NCBI RefSeq assembly: GCF_050937815.1
Contig: NZ_JACDIJ010000001.1
Location: 372,001-436,000, forward strand
Length of the DNA: 64,000 nt
Direction: 5' to 3'
Source of the DNA: Treponema_C sp050937815
Lineage (GTDB): Bacteria; Spirochaetota; Spirochaetia; Treponematales; Treponemataceae
Shown here: piece by piece, positions 55,174-62,932 of the stretch
Layout: each line of letters begins with the position of its first letter
How positions within the stretch are numbered: position 1 is the first letter of the stretch
Translations under genes and position numbers: made by a program
The notes under the pieces: model-generated
What the model was told of the DNA's origin: nothing
The model's input: only the letters and a program-made list of their open reading frames with translations
Databases searched by the model: none

Positions 55174-55263
55174 CTATTTGTTTTTATGCCGATTTCTTCT
55201 GAGCTTTTTTTTCCTCTTATGAGTAGCTATTTTTTGACGCTTTCTCTTTTTTCCACAGGGCAC
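55174..55263 (-). CDS. 29-residue basic protein, AURKAIP1/COX24 family
   Basis: GTG start at 55263 preceded by AAGGAG with seven bases between; 29 codons and TAG. The sequence is almost entirely Lys, Arg and His, with GKKRKRQKIATHKRKKKL at 4-21 and RNRHKNK at the end, the pattern of the small bacterial AURKAIP1/COX24-domain proteins related to the mitochondrial small-subunit protein mS38. Probably bound to the ribosome. It lies alone between dxs and miaA and is easily missed by gene finders. Confidence 0.85.
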   Translation of the reverse strand: MPCGKKRKRQKIATHKRKKKLRRNRHKNK

Positions 55264-55332
55264 AACAGCACTCCTTATCTTATTTGAAAACTTAATATAT
55301 TATGACCGAATTTCAAATCTCCGTCAAGTACA

Positions 55333-56364
55333 TCACGCCGTACCGCTTATAAATTCCCCTATTTTTTTTATACCGCCTTGAACATCTTCGGCTTTGAGCG
55401 TACATGCGTCGGAAAAAGCTTTAAAAAAAGTTTGCTGCCGCTTTGCATAGGCGCGGCTGTCTTTTTTTATGCGCTCTTTTACCACATCGGTATCGCTTTG
55501 CAAAGCGCCCTTGTCGGTAAAAAATTCGCGGTAACCTATAGCCTGCATTGCAGAATCCTCTGCACGGCAGCCCGATGCGACTAAAGACCGAACTTCATCG
55601 CAAAGTCCCTGTTCAAACATAAGGTCGACGCGCTTATCGATACGCTCGTAAAGCTCCGCTCGGCTTCGCTGTAAGGATAAAATCAAAAACCGGAATCCGC
55701 CGCGCGGCTTCGGGGCGACGGAAAACGCGCTTAGGGGTTGCCCGGAAGCGGTACATACTTCCAAAGCACGCTTTATGCGGTATTCATCGTGAATGTGAAT
55801 TTTTTGTGCGCTGACCGGATCTAAAGATGAAAGTTCTTCCCACAGCTTTTGTGCCCCTTCCCGTTCCATTCGGCGGGCTATTTGTTCGCGCAAAGTCATA
55901 TCGGCGCGCGGAGTCGGCGGCAATCCGTACATAAAATTCCGTATGTAAAAACCCGTGCCGCCTACAATAACGGGCAGTTTTTCGCGCCCGTATATATCCG
56001 CACAGGCTTTAAGGGTTGCACGCACAAAGTCGCCGGCCCCGAAACTTCCGCGCGGATCACAGATGTCGATAAGATGATGTGGAAGTTTTTTAAGCAGATT
56101 TGCATCCGGTTTTGCCGTTCCGATATTAAAGCCGCGGTATACTTGCATGGAATCCGCGCTGATGATTTCGGCTTTTCCGGCAAAAGGCGAATCGGCATCC
56201 GATGCAAATAAAAGTTCGGCAAAGGCGGTTTTTCCGCATGCGGTAGGAGCGCAGATAACGACGACGGGCTTATTCTTTTTCGATACGGTATTCAACCTGT
56301 TTTGAAAAAAGCTGACGGGCGGCAAGAGAAACAACTTTTCCGTCGTTTTCTTCAATACCGGCAT
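55333..56364 (-). CDS. miaA: tRNA dimethylallyltransferase MiaA
   Basis: Up to 343 residues. P-loop APTACGKTAFAE, SADSMQVYRGFNIGTAKP, GGTGFYIRNFMYGLPPTP and AIGYREF are MiaA motifs; it adds an isopentenyl group to A37 of tRNAs. The start is uncertain: ATG 56364 would overlap rpoZ by 95 bases and put the P-loop near residue 38, whereas TTG 56295 would put it near 15, closer to the family. The core from 55333 to about 56280 is certain. Cotranscribed with rpoZ. Confidence 0.92.
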   Translation of the reverse strand: MPVLKKTTEKLFLLPPVSFFQNRLNTVSKKNKPVVVICAPTACGKTAFAELLFASDADSPFAGKAEIISADSMQVYRGFNIGTAKPDANLLKKLPHHLIDICDPRGSFGAGDFVRATLKACADIYGREKLPVIVGGTGFYIRNFMYGLPPTPRADMTLREQIARRMEREGAQKLWEELSSLDPVSAQKIHIHDEYRIKRALEVCTASGQPLSAFSVAPKPRGGFRFLILSLQRSRAELYERIDKRVDLMFEQGLCDEVRSLVASGCRAEDSAMQAIGYREFFTDKGALQSDTDVVKERIKKDSRAYAKRQQTFFKAFSDACTLKAEDVQGGIKKIGEFISGTA

Positions 56365-56464
56365 CTTTTACCATTGAAAGCTGGTATGCACGGCGGCTTG
56401 CCGCACAGGTTATTTCGTAGACATTATCTTCAAAACGCACCAGTTCCTGTAAGGGAAAAATCAT
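56270..56464 (-). CDS. rpoZ: RNA polymerase omega subunit
   Basis: 64 residues from the ATG at 56464 (GACGGAG eight bases upstream). The spirochaetal omega pattern is clear: VRFEDNVYEITCAASRRAYQ and NDGKVVSLAARQLFSKQVEY. It helps the beta-prime subunit fold and assemble. Upstream in-frame codons to 56530 have no SD and do not belong. It overlaps the beginning of miaA. Confidence 0.9.
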   Translation of the reverse strand: MIFPLQELVRFEDNVYEITCAASRRAYQLSMVKDAGIEENDGKVVSLAARQLFSKQVEYRIEKE

Positions 56465-56703
56465 ATATAAAACTCCGTCATATAACATTCGGCTTATGCC
56501 GAAAATCAATGTATTATATAAGAATAACAAGTTTTTACCGATTGGTCAATAGGAAACACAGCGTTTTACGTTTTGTGCAAAATTTCAAAGCCCGTTTTTT
56601 ATATATTCATATATTTTAAAGAATTTTGCCTTCAAAGACGGAAAAAAAATCGTTCCGCTGTATGCCGCCTTTTGTATTTAACCCCGAACCGGCAAAAAAG
56701 TAA

Positions 56704-56732
56704 TCGACTTTTTAGCCGAAGGCGGTTATAAT
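56704..56732 (+). promoter_or_regulatory. Promoter for the repeat leader and the oxidoreductase gene
   Basis: TCGACT (56704-56709), 17 bases, TATAAT (56727-56732). It is the only good promoter in the 420 bases between rpoZ and the oxidoreductase gene; transcripts would carry the whole hairpin repeat as a leader. The stretch 56531-56700 shows nothing else. Confidence 0.5.
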
Positions 56733-56754
56733 AGGGTTTGGACATGTGAAGAAA

Positions 56755-56947
56755 CCGTCAACTTTTGAATGATTTTTTATAGGAGAATGGTTAAAGCGGG
56801 CGTCTAAAATATCGCCGCCCGCTTTAACTTGAGTTTTGCGCCTAGCGCAAAACATCATATGATTGTATGCACGTTCTCACTTTGTTGCGAACGTGGGTAA
56901 AAAATCATTCAAAACTGTCAACTTTCGAATGATTTTTTATAGGAGAA
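56755..56947 (+). repeat. Single hairpin-rich repeat unit with duplicated leader
   Basis: A 33-base leader ending in TATAGGAGAA occurs at 56755-56787 and again at 56915-56947 with two differences. Between the copies are stem A (56791-56802/56816-56827, 13-base loop TCTAAAATATCGC), stem B (56833-56841/56845-56853), stem C (56870-56876/56889-56895) and stem D (56899-56910/56927-56938). The first SD is followed by ATG-GTT-AAA-GCG-GGC-GTC-TAA; the second serves the real gene at 56951. Same layout as the units at 12965-13487. Confidence 0.8.
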
Positions 56948-56950
56948 AAG

Positions 56951-57970
56951 ATGGCTCATTTATTCAGTAAATACGCGATTAAAAATCTGGAACTTAAAAA
57001 CCGGCTTGTGATGGCGCCGATGTGTATGTTTTGCGCACCGGAAACGGGTACGGTTACGGATTTTCACATTATGCACTATGCAGCAAGGGCGCTCGGAGGA
57101 ACAGGCCTTATCACCGTGGAAGCGACGGCGGTCAGTCCCGAAGGAAGAATCTCGGAAAACGATTTGGGGATTTGGAGCGACGATTTTATTCCGGGATTAC
57201 AAAAAATAGCGGATGCAATTCACGATTACGGAAGTAAAGCCGCCCTGCAAATCGGTCATGCAGGAAGAAAAAGCCGCGTGCAGGGTATAGAACTTGAAGC
57301 GCCTTCGGCGATAGCCTTTGATGAAAAATCGGCGGTTCCCAAAGAGATGACAAACGAGGATATACAAGATACGGTGGAAGAGTTTAAGCAAGCCGCCGCA
57401 AGGGCCGACAAGGCGGGCTTTGATATGATTCAACTTCACGCCGCACACGGCTATCTTTTAAGCGAGTTTTTATCGCCGCTTACGAATAAAAGATGCGACG
57501 AGTACGGCGGAAATCCCGAAAACCGGGTACGAATTTTAGGCGACGTACTCGACGCGATACAATCCGTATGGAAGGATAAACCGATTGAAGTGCGGGTATC
57601 CGCCGATGACTATGCCGAAGGCGGCAATACGGCCGAGGATATTGCGCTTATGCTCAATATCGTAAAACATAAGGGGATTGACTCGGTGAACGTCAGCACC
57701 GGCGGCACGGTAAATGTTGCCCCGAATGCTTTTACGAATTACCAGATTCCTCATGCAAAGGTGATTAGGGAACAGACGGGACTTCCCGTCGCGGCGGGCG
57801 GTCTCATCGTGAGTGCAAAAGAGGCAAACGATGTGATTGCAGCCGACGGCATCGAACAAGTGTATGTAGGAAGAGAACTTTTAAGAAATCCCTACTTTGC
57901 ATTGAATGCTGCCAAAGAGCTTAAAGCGGATATAGAGTTTCCCAAGCAGTATATGAGAGCTTATGTATAA
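56951..57970 (+). CDS. NADH:flavin oxidoreductase, Old Yellow Enzyme family (YqjM/NamA-like)
   Basis: 339 residues, FMN-binding TIM barrel. RLVMAPMCMF carries the Cys25 typical of the YqjM class; IGHAGRKS, HAAHGYLLSEFLSPLTNKR and EQVYVGRELLRNPYF follow. Members reduce alpha,beta-unsaturated carbonyl compounds and help against electrophiles. SD AGGAGA precedes the ATG at 56951. Convergent with the sugar ABC operon. Confidence 0.93.
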   Translation: MAHLFSKYAIKNLELKNRLVMAPMCMFCAPETGTVTDFHIMHYAARALGGTGLITVEATAVSPEGRISENDLGIWSDDFIPGLQKIADAIHDYGSKAALQIGHAGRKSRVQGIELEAPSAIAFDEKSAVPKEMTNEDIQDTVEEFKQAAARADKAGFDMIQLHAAHGYLLSEFLSPLTNKRCDEYGGNPENRVRILGDVLDAIQSVWKDKPIEVRVSADDYAEGGNTAEDIALMLNIVKHKGIDSVNVSTGGTVNVAPNAFTNYQIPHAKVIREQTGLPVAAGGLIVSAKEANDVIAADGIEQVYVGRELLRNPYFALNAAKELKADIEFPKQYMRAYV

Positions 57971-58051
57971 AAAACGCTGTGTTAATTTGATTTAAGACAG
58001 CCCGAGTTTTACATCCCCTTATACAGGGTACATAATCCGTCAGCTTGTAAC

Positions 58052-58894
58052 TCAGCCCTTCACAGCTCCTGCGGTTAAACCTTTGATAAAGTTTTTGGAC
58101 ATGGTAAGATACAAAAGCAAAACGGGAACGGCCGAAAGAGTAAGAACTGCCAAAATGCGCGACCAGTCGGTCATGTATTGGCCGAATAAGCGCGTTACGC
58201 CGAGCAAAAGAGTTTTATGTTCGTCATTATTGATAAAAATCAAGGGAAACCATAAATCGTTCCAAAACGGAATGAGGTTGTAAATGGCAACGGTTGCAAG
58301 GGCGGGACGCAAAAGCGGCAGGATAACAATCGTAAAAACCCGGCTTCTTCGCGCACCGTCGATTACGGCGGCTTCCGTCAATTCGGCGGGAATTTGCCGT
58401 ATAAATTCGGTTAAAACAAAGACCGCTATCGGTAAGCCCATCGCCGTATACACGGGAAAAAGGCTCCATACGGTATTTAAAAGGCCGAGGCTTTTTACAA
58501 GCTGCAAAAGGCGGATACTGCCTATTTTTATCGGAAGCATCATACCTGCAATAAAAAACACGTATAAAAAGCGCGAAAGTTTATGCTTCCAATTTACAAT
58601 CGCATAAGAAGCAAGGGCGCCGAAAAGGAGCACTAAAAAAATGGAACCGAGGGTTACAAAGAGGCTGTTTCTGAAATACAAAAAAAAGTCGCCCTCTTTG
58701 ATAACCGAAACATAGCTTCCGAAATTCCATTTTTTAGGCAGTCCGAACGGATCCGTATAAATGTCGAATTTAAATTTAAACGAGTTTATAATCATTGTCC
58801 ACAAAGGGAATATAACCAAAAATGTCCAAAACAAAAGGACTATATGGGAACCGAGATGCAGTCTTTCGCGTGCCAAAGATGATTTTATTTTCAC
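58052..58894 (-). CDS. Sugar ABC-transporter permease, MalG type
   Basis: 280 residues with six spans. The EAA loop reads ELTEAAVIDGARRSRVFTIVILPLL. Third gene of an importer operon (binding protein, MalF-type and MalG-type permease); no ATPase gene follows, so a shared ATPase is likely. The gap to the previous gene is nine bases. Substrate not evident; the operon's LacI-type operator favours a sugar. Confidence 0.9.
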   Translation of the reverse strand: MKIKSSLARERLHLGSHIVLLFWTFLVIFPLWTMIINSFKFKFDIYTDPFGLPKKWNFGSYVSVIKEGDFFLYFRNSLFVTLGSIFLVLLFGALASYAIVNWKHKLSRFLYVFFIAGMMLPIKIGSIRLLQLVKSLGLLNTVWSLFPVYTAMGLPIAVFVLTEFIRQIPAELTEAAVIDGARRSRVFTIVILPLLRPALATVAIYNLIPFWNDLWFPLIFINNDEHKTLLLGVTRLFGQYMTDWSRILAVLTLSAVPVLLLYLTMSKNFIKGLTAGAVKG

Positions 58895-58903
58895 GGTGTT
58901 CTC

Positions 58904-59821
58904 CTATATGTCTTTGTCGCCGCGGGTTAAGCGTAAAATAACGGCAACACCCGCCATAAGCATAATAAAAGTAACGGTTGCAATAACCGAGCCCATTCCC
59001 GGATTGGGTATTCCCACCGGATGCTGACCTGCAATTCCGACGCGGTAAAAGAGGGTTCCGATTAAGTCGGTTGCATACTGGGGAGCTCCGTTTACGTTTT
59101 CCATTGCAAAAACGACGTCAAATGCATTAAAGTTGTTGACAAAGGTAAGGATGGCAACCATACCGATAACCGGCTTAATAAGCGGAAGCTTTATATACCA
59201 AATCTTTTGCCAGCCGCTGCATCCTGCAATATCGGCGGCTTCAAACAAATCGTCGGAGATGGTTTGTAAGCCCGCCAAAATCATCATTGCCGGAATGCCT
59301 ACCCACTGCCACGAAGAAACCAGCGATATGGCGGTAAGCGCATACTTTTGCTCGCCGAGCCAAGGCTTTACGAATGATTCAAGGCCGATATTTTTTAACA
59401 AAAGCGGCAAAGCGCCCCACTGCGGATTTAAAATCAATTTCCATAAATAACCGGTTACCAAAATAGCGAGGGTTACCGGAATAAAAATAATCGTTTGATA
59501 AAAACGTACCCCCTTCATTCCTTTGGAGGTAAGCATCAATGAAAAAACCAAGCCCAAAAAGTTTTGTACGAGTATGTGGATTAAAAAAAAGTACCAGGTA
59601 TTGCCGAAAGCTCCCCAATAACGCCGCGCATTTTCCGCATCGGAAAAGAGGGCCCGGTAGTTGGCTAAGCCTGCAAATACGTTTTTACCGGAAGCGTTTG
59701 ACGTAAAAAAACTCATACGGATTGAATCGGCCAAAGGAAAGGCCATAAACACGGTATAAACGATTAAGGCGGGAATGATATACGGCAGCCAGGAATACCG
59801 ATCGTTTTTTTTCATAATCAT
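58904..59821 (-). CDS. Sugar ABC-transporter permease, MalF type
   Basis: 305 residues, six spans. The EAA loop is DLFEAADIAGCSGWQKIWYIKLPLI. Two ATGs (59821 and 59815) are possible; the first is nine bases from GGGG. Separated from the binding-protein gene by 124 bases that hold a hairpin. Confidence 0.9.
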   Translation of the reverse strand: MIMKKNDRYSWLPYIIPALIVYTVFMAFPLADSIRMSFFTSNASGKNVFAGLANYRALFSDAENARRYWGAFGNTWYFFLIHILVQNFLGLVFSLMLTSKGMKGVRFYQTIIFIPVTLAILVTGYLWKLILNPQWGALPLLLKNIGLESFVKPWLGEQKYALTAISLVSSWQWVGIPAMMILAGLQTISDDLFEAADIAGCSGWQKIWYIKLPLIKPVIGMVAILTFVNNFNAFDVVFAMENVNGAPQYATDLIGTLFYRVGIAGQHPVGIPNPGMGSVIATVTFIMLMAGVAVILRLTRGDKDI

Positions 59822-59882
59822 TTAAAAATACCCCTGTATTTTAAAATAATTTTTATGATGTATTTTATACATACCGTTAAAA

Positions 59883-59924
59883 GATGAACGGGAAGCCCGA
59901 ACGGGGTTCTGGCCCCCGTCCATC
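59883..59924 (-). terminator. Attenuating hairpin between binding protein and permeases
   Basis: On the minus strand GATGGACGGG (59924-59915) pairs with CCCGTTCATC (59892-59883), one mismatch, followed by TTTT. Like the hairpins at 10383 and 39898 it would lower permease expression relative to the binding protein. Confidence 0.6.
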
Positions 59925-59945
59925 AAAAGCAGCACAATCCCTCTG

Positions 59946-61211
59946 TCAGGGTTTATACCACTTAGCAACACCGGCAGCCAATTCGTCTGCGGCTTGCTTG
60001 GCGGTTTTTTCACCCTTCATGACGGAAATAACGCCCTGATTCATAAGCACGTAACCGCTGGGCTGCTCATCCATAAAGCGTTCCCAAACAAAGCGCGCAT
60101 CCTGTAATTTGCCCTGTGTAAGGGCGAGGATTTCGTTTGCATGTGCGTTTTCGATTTTAATCGAAGCGTTTATCATCGGGAAGAATCCGGTAGGCATAAA
60201 TTTAGCCGAAACGGTAGCGCCTTCAATCGTACAAAGCCATGCAAGAAATTCCTTACATTCTTTTTCGTGTTTTGTGGCCTTGTTGTAAGCCATACCGGTG
60301 TCGGGATGGAAACAAATAGCCGCTTTTTTACCTGCAGGGGCGGGAAGCGCAAAGGTGCCCCAATTAAAGGGTACATCTTTAAAAGCGCCTGCATTCCATG
60401 AGCCGTCTACCCACATTGCCGCTTTGCCGGTTGCAAACAAAGCAATCGAATCGTTGTAGGTAAGAGCGGAAAATCCTTCGGGGCAGTATTTGGCAACATC
60501 CGCCATAGCTTGGAAGGCGGCTACCATCTTTGCATCGTTTAAAGGAACCTTACCTTTTTCGTAAGCGGCACGGCCCTCGGCTCCGCCTACAAAGCCGGGC
60601 AAAATACCCATCATAAAGCATTCGTTAATGTCCCATTCATCGGCAAGGCCGTTTGAAAGCGGGGTAATGCCGGCTTTTTTCAAGGAGTCGCATGCTTTAA
60701 GGAAGTCTTCCCATGTTTGAGGAATAGCGACACCGGCTTTTTTGAAAATATCTTTGTTGTAGTAGACTACCTGTACGATAGCGTTAAAAGGAACTGCAAA
60801 GGCTTTTCCGTTCGGAGCAGTCCACGGAGCGCGGTTTCCGGCCGTAAAGTTTTCTTTTAAACCGGGAATGTCGGTTACATCGGCAAAATAACCGTCGGTA
60901 AAAAGTTTTGCGCCGGTTGCATAGGAACGGGCATACATTAAATCGGGGCCGGTACCGCTTTCCAACTGTAAACGCAATGTCGCATTATAGTCGACGTTGA
61001 TTGTGGGCTTAAACTCAATCGTTACATTAGGCTTTACTTTTTTGTACTCTTTGAGCAGCGCGGTAATTTGCACCACATCATCGGTTCTCCATGAGCCCAT
61101 AATCAAAGTTACTTTTTCGCCGTCTGCGGCATCTTTGGAACCGCCGGCAAAAACAGGCAACAATGCCGCGACCATAAAGACTGCAAGCACCGAGATTGCA
61201 ATTTTTTTCAT
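59946..61211 (-). CDS. Sugar ABC-transporter binding protein
   Basis: 421 residues. Signal peptide at about 1-22 ending in VFAGGSKD, without a lipobox Cys. Family-1 binding-protein features follow: VTLIMGSWRTDD, LRLQLESGTGPDLMYARSY, FNAIVQVVYYNKDIFKKAG and KAAMWVDGSWNAG. SD AAAGGAG lies seven bases before the ATG at 61211. First gene of the importer operon. Confidence 0.9.
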   Translation of the reverse strand: MKKIAISVLAVFMVAALLPVFAGGSKDAADGEKVTLIMGSWRTDDVVQITALLKEYKKVKPNVTIEFKPTINVDYNATLRLQLESGTGPDLMYARSYATGAKLFTDGYFADVTDIPGLKENFTAGNRAPWTAPNGKAFAVPFNAIVQVVYYNKDIFKKAGVAIPQTWEDFLKACDSLKKAGITPLSNGLADEWDINECFMMGILPGFVGGAEGRAAYEKGKVPLNDAKMVAAFQAMADVAKYCPEGFSALTYNDSIALFATGKAAMWVDGSWNAGAFKDVPFNWGTFALPAPAGKKAAICFHPDTGMAYNKATKHEKECKEFLAWLCTIEGATVSAKFMPTGFFPMINASIKIENAHANEILALTQGKLQDARFVWERFMDEQPSGYVLMNQGVISVMKGEKTAKQAADELAAGVAKWYKP

Positions 61212-61281
61212 ACAATACTCCTTTGTGGGATTTAAAGAAATGCAAAAGAATAAAACAACTTCAGCCGCCGCCCAGGCAGGC

Positions 61282-61295
61282 TGTAATCGTTTACA
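61282..61295. promoter_or_regulatory. LacI-family operator of the sugar ABC operon
   Basis: TGTAATCGTTTACA is a near-perfect palindrome with a central CG, the classic LacI/GalR shape. It lies about six bases past the expected transcription start of the promoter at 61307-61335. No lacI-type gene lies beside it; the repressor must be encoded elsewhere, or it is the one at 7848-8903, whose own sites look different. Confidence 0.6.
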
Positions 61296-61306
61296 TTCTT
61301 TTATAT

Positions 61307-61335
61307 ATTATCACCCTGAAAATTCAATCTGTCAA
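61307..61335 (-). promoter_or_regulatory. Promoter of the sugar ABC operon
   Basis: On the minus strand: TTGACA (61335-61330), 17 bases, GATAAT (61312-61307). A strong sigma-70-type promoter about 100 bases ahead of the binding-protein gene. Confidence 0.7.
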
Positions 61336-61360
61336 GAAAAAAATCGTTTTTACATATAAG

Positions 61361-61385
61361 AAAAACCGAAAAGCACTCGGTTTTT
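61361..61385 (-). terminator. Terminator overlapping the stop of the DNA glycosylase gene
   Basis: AAAAACCGA and TCGGTTTTT form a nine-base stem with a seven-base loop; T-runs on both sides allow termination in either direction. It ends the gene at 61384-61863 and may shield it from the ABC promoter. Confidence 0.7.
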
Positions 61386-61863
61386 AGACATCCTCGTATA
61401 TGTCCGGCATCGCTTTTACCTTTTCCCAGTCGGCTATTCCGCCCGGAACAACCTTAAAAACGGGATTGACGGCAATATCGGCTGTCAATGCACGGTTTTC
61501 GTTATATTTTTTTATATCGCGTTTTAAAAGTTTGTGCTGTAAAAAACCGAATTCATATTGAAGCTGCCCGTCGGTTACCGTAATAAATTCGGCGATGAAT
61601 CCGCTTTGCGGTTGAGGCGGAATGTCTACCTTTGTTTTATCGAACGTATAACCGCGCAGGCATGCTTCGGTATATACTTCATGCAAAAATAAATTGATGA
61701 ACTTCAAGGGATCGCCGGACGCATAAAAACGCGCAAGCTGAGGATGATGTTTATAGCCCCTTGTTTTATTTTCCAGCACTTTCCGGGCAAGCAGGGCTTC
61801 CCGCCACAAGGCAACCAAGCCCTTGGCGTCAAGATATTTCGGGTGTAAAGACCATAAGCGCAT
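61384..61863 (-). CDS. Pyrimidine-dimer DNA glycosylase-like protein
   Basis: 159 residues. MRLWSLHPKYLDAKGLVALWREALLA at the N-terminus is the hallmark of the bacterial proteins grouped with T4 endonuclease V (Pyr_excise family); KTRGYKHHPQL follows. T4 endonuclease V nicks DNA at UV-induced dimers; activity for this branch is inferred. An Asp/Glu-rich C-terminus follows. A 36-codon frame ends six bases upstream of its ATG. Confidence 0.72.
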   Translation of the reverse strand: MRLWSLHPKYLDAKGLVALWREALLARKVLENKTRGYKHHPQLARFYASGDPLKFINLFLHEVYTEACLRGYTFDKTKVDIPPQPQSGFIAEFITVTDGQLQYEFGFLQHKLLKRDIKKYNENRALTADIAVNPVFKVVPGGIADWEKVKAMPDIYEDV

Positions 61864-61869
61864 GTTTAA

Positions 61870-61980
61870 TTACCTAAGATATTTTTCCGTCACGGCATCT
61901 TCAAGAAGTTCCCGGTAATCGGAACCGACCGGGAAACTCGTCAAATCGGCTCGGCAGCACCGCCGTTCCTTAAAATTCAT
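61870..61980 (-). CDS. Small ORF (36 residues) upstream of the DNA glycosylase
   Basis: ATG 61980 to TAA 61870, ending six bases before the glycosylase ATG. The peptide is charged with a Cys pair (MNFKERRCCRADLTSF, then SDYRELLEDAVTEKYLR) and looks protein-like, but the SD is weak and no relative is recognised. It may be a leader peptide, a small partner, or the tail of a lost gene. An AACTCT/AGAGTT hairpin precedes it. Confidence 0.3.
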   Translation of the reverse strand: MNFKERRCCRADLTSFPVGSDYRELLEDAVTEKYLR

Positions 61981-62064
61981 TAACCGAAAACTCTATAAAG
62001 AGTTGAGATTGATGACTTGCCGCCTCTTCGTAATACAATAAGAAACGGCATATAATCTTGCGAC

Positions 62065-62124
62065 GTTTGCCGAAAGGCAAACTCGAGTTAAAATGAGCGG
62101 CGCTGTTTTAGACGCTCATTTTAA
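62065..62124 (-). repeat. Hairpin repeat, minus-strand copy with mini-ORF
   Basis: Read on the minus strand: stem A TTAAAATGAGCG (62124-62113), 13-base loop TCTAAAACAGCGC, CGCTCATTTTAA (62099-62088); then stem B GTTTGCC/GGCAAAC (62082-62065) with a four-base loop. It contains ATG-AGC-GTC-TAA at 62119-62108. Stem A differs from the copies at 13 kb and 56.8 kb by paired changes while the loop is kept. Confidence 0.75.
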
Positions 62125-62126
62125 AC

Positions 62127-62155
62127 AGTATCACATAAAAAAGAGCGGCGGTCAA
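62127..62155 (-). promoter_or_regulatory. Promoter directly at the 62.1-kb repeat
   Basis: On the minus strand: TTGACC (62155-62150), 17 bases, GATACT (62132-62127). The ATG of the repeat's mini-ORF begins seven bases further, at the expected transcription start. The transcript would run through the repeat toward the glycosylase gene. Confidence 0.5.
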
Positions 62156-62214
62156 GTTCGGAAAAGCACTTAAAAAAACGGTATTAAAACATCACAAATT
62201 TTTTCAAACATTAT

Positions 62215-62595
62215 TTACTCCTGATGATTGTGCATACTCGCAAGCTTTGAATATACAGTATAACTCCCGCATGCCATAGCAAAAAACACAATTATAAAAA
62301 TGTCCATAATATATATATCAGTTGTTGCGATTTTTTTATGCATGAATATTTTTAAAAGGATTCCTGCAACTAAACAAAGAACACTGTACAGCAAACATAA
62401 AAAAGGCACGATTTTATTTATATGCGTATTTTTTAACCTTTCCATAACCGATAGACTTACTATATGCGTAATTACGAGCATAAAAACATATATACACATC
62501 ATAAATAAAAACAGGCCGAAATGTACTTTCGAAATTTTAATAATCCCCCATAAAAATGTTATCAATGTTAAAAACATTACGGGTATTTTTTTCAT
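62215..62595 (-). CDS. Small membrane protein, four predicted spans
   Basis: 126 residues from the ATG at 62595 (AAGGAG upstream); the frame is open to 62676 but without SD support. Four hydrophobic stretches, about 5-22, 28-48, 62-82 and 95-113, with a charged loop SVMERLKNTHINK between the second and third. No family is recognised. Part of a group of AT-rich orphan genes at the right end. Confidence 0.65.
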   Translation of the reverse strand: MKKIPVMFLTLITFLWGIIKISKVHFGLFLFMMCIYVFMLVITHIVSLSVMERLKNTHINKIVPFLCLLYSVLCLVAGILLKIFMHKKIATTDIYIMDIFIIVFFAMACGSYTVYSKLASMHNHQE

Positions 62596-62615
62596 TGTCC
62601 GCTCCTTATGAATAA

Positions 62616-62639
62616 CAACTAAACAAAGAACACTGTACA
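62616..62639. repeat. 24-bp direct repeat, second copy at 62367-62390
   Basis: CAACTAAACAAAGAACACTG plus TACA occurs identically at 62367-62390 (inside the membrane-protein gene, coding YSVLCLVA) and at 62616-62639 (just upstream of it, in the same frame: YSVLCLVV). The upstream copy looks like the remnant of a duplicated gene. Confidence 0.6.
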
Positions 62640-62672
62640 TCATCCCAAACCGAGCGGGAGATAAACTACCTT

Positions 62673-62921
62673 TCATATCTTGTATTCCGTTCTTTTACTC
62701 TCCCGGCCTCTTAAAAAACCGTGTAAAAAAATCAAAAAGAAAAGAATACTTAAAACCGATAATCCTTTGGGCATATTGCCTAAGTAAAAAATATATGATA
62801 CGGAAATTATAAACGATATTATGGGAAACTGTGAAGTCTTTTTTGTAAATTCAGTAGACTGTGATAAAAAATAATGATGCGGGTATATCCCGTAAGCAAC
62901 TGACAGCGGCTGTTTCTTTAT
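62673..62921 (-). pseudogene. Open frame without a good start, probable gene remnant
   Basis: A minus-strand frame of about 82 codons is open from 62921 to the TGA at 62673. It has two hydrophobic segments (FPIISFIISVSYIFYLG and LSVLSILFFLIFLHGFL) but its first ATG comes only 33 codons before the end, with no SD. It may be a decayed membrane-protein gene or a short 33-residue protein. Confidence 0.3.
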
Positions 62922-62932
62922 CTATCTTTGCT

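Noticed and set aside
55083..55333. tRNA gene in the dxs-miaA gap
   Set aside because: No T-loop GTTCGAATC-type motif or cloverleaf; the gap holds the 29-residue CDS instead.
62596..62676. Upstream start of the membrane protein at 62215-62595
   Set aside because: The extra residues contain the duplicated YSVLCLVV segment and no SD, whereas AAGGAG marks 62595.
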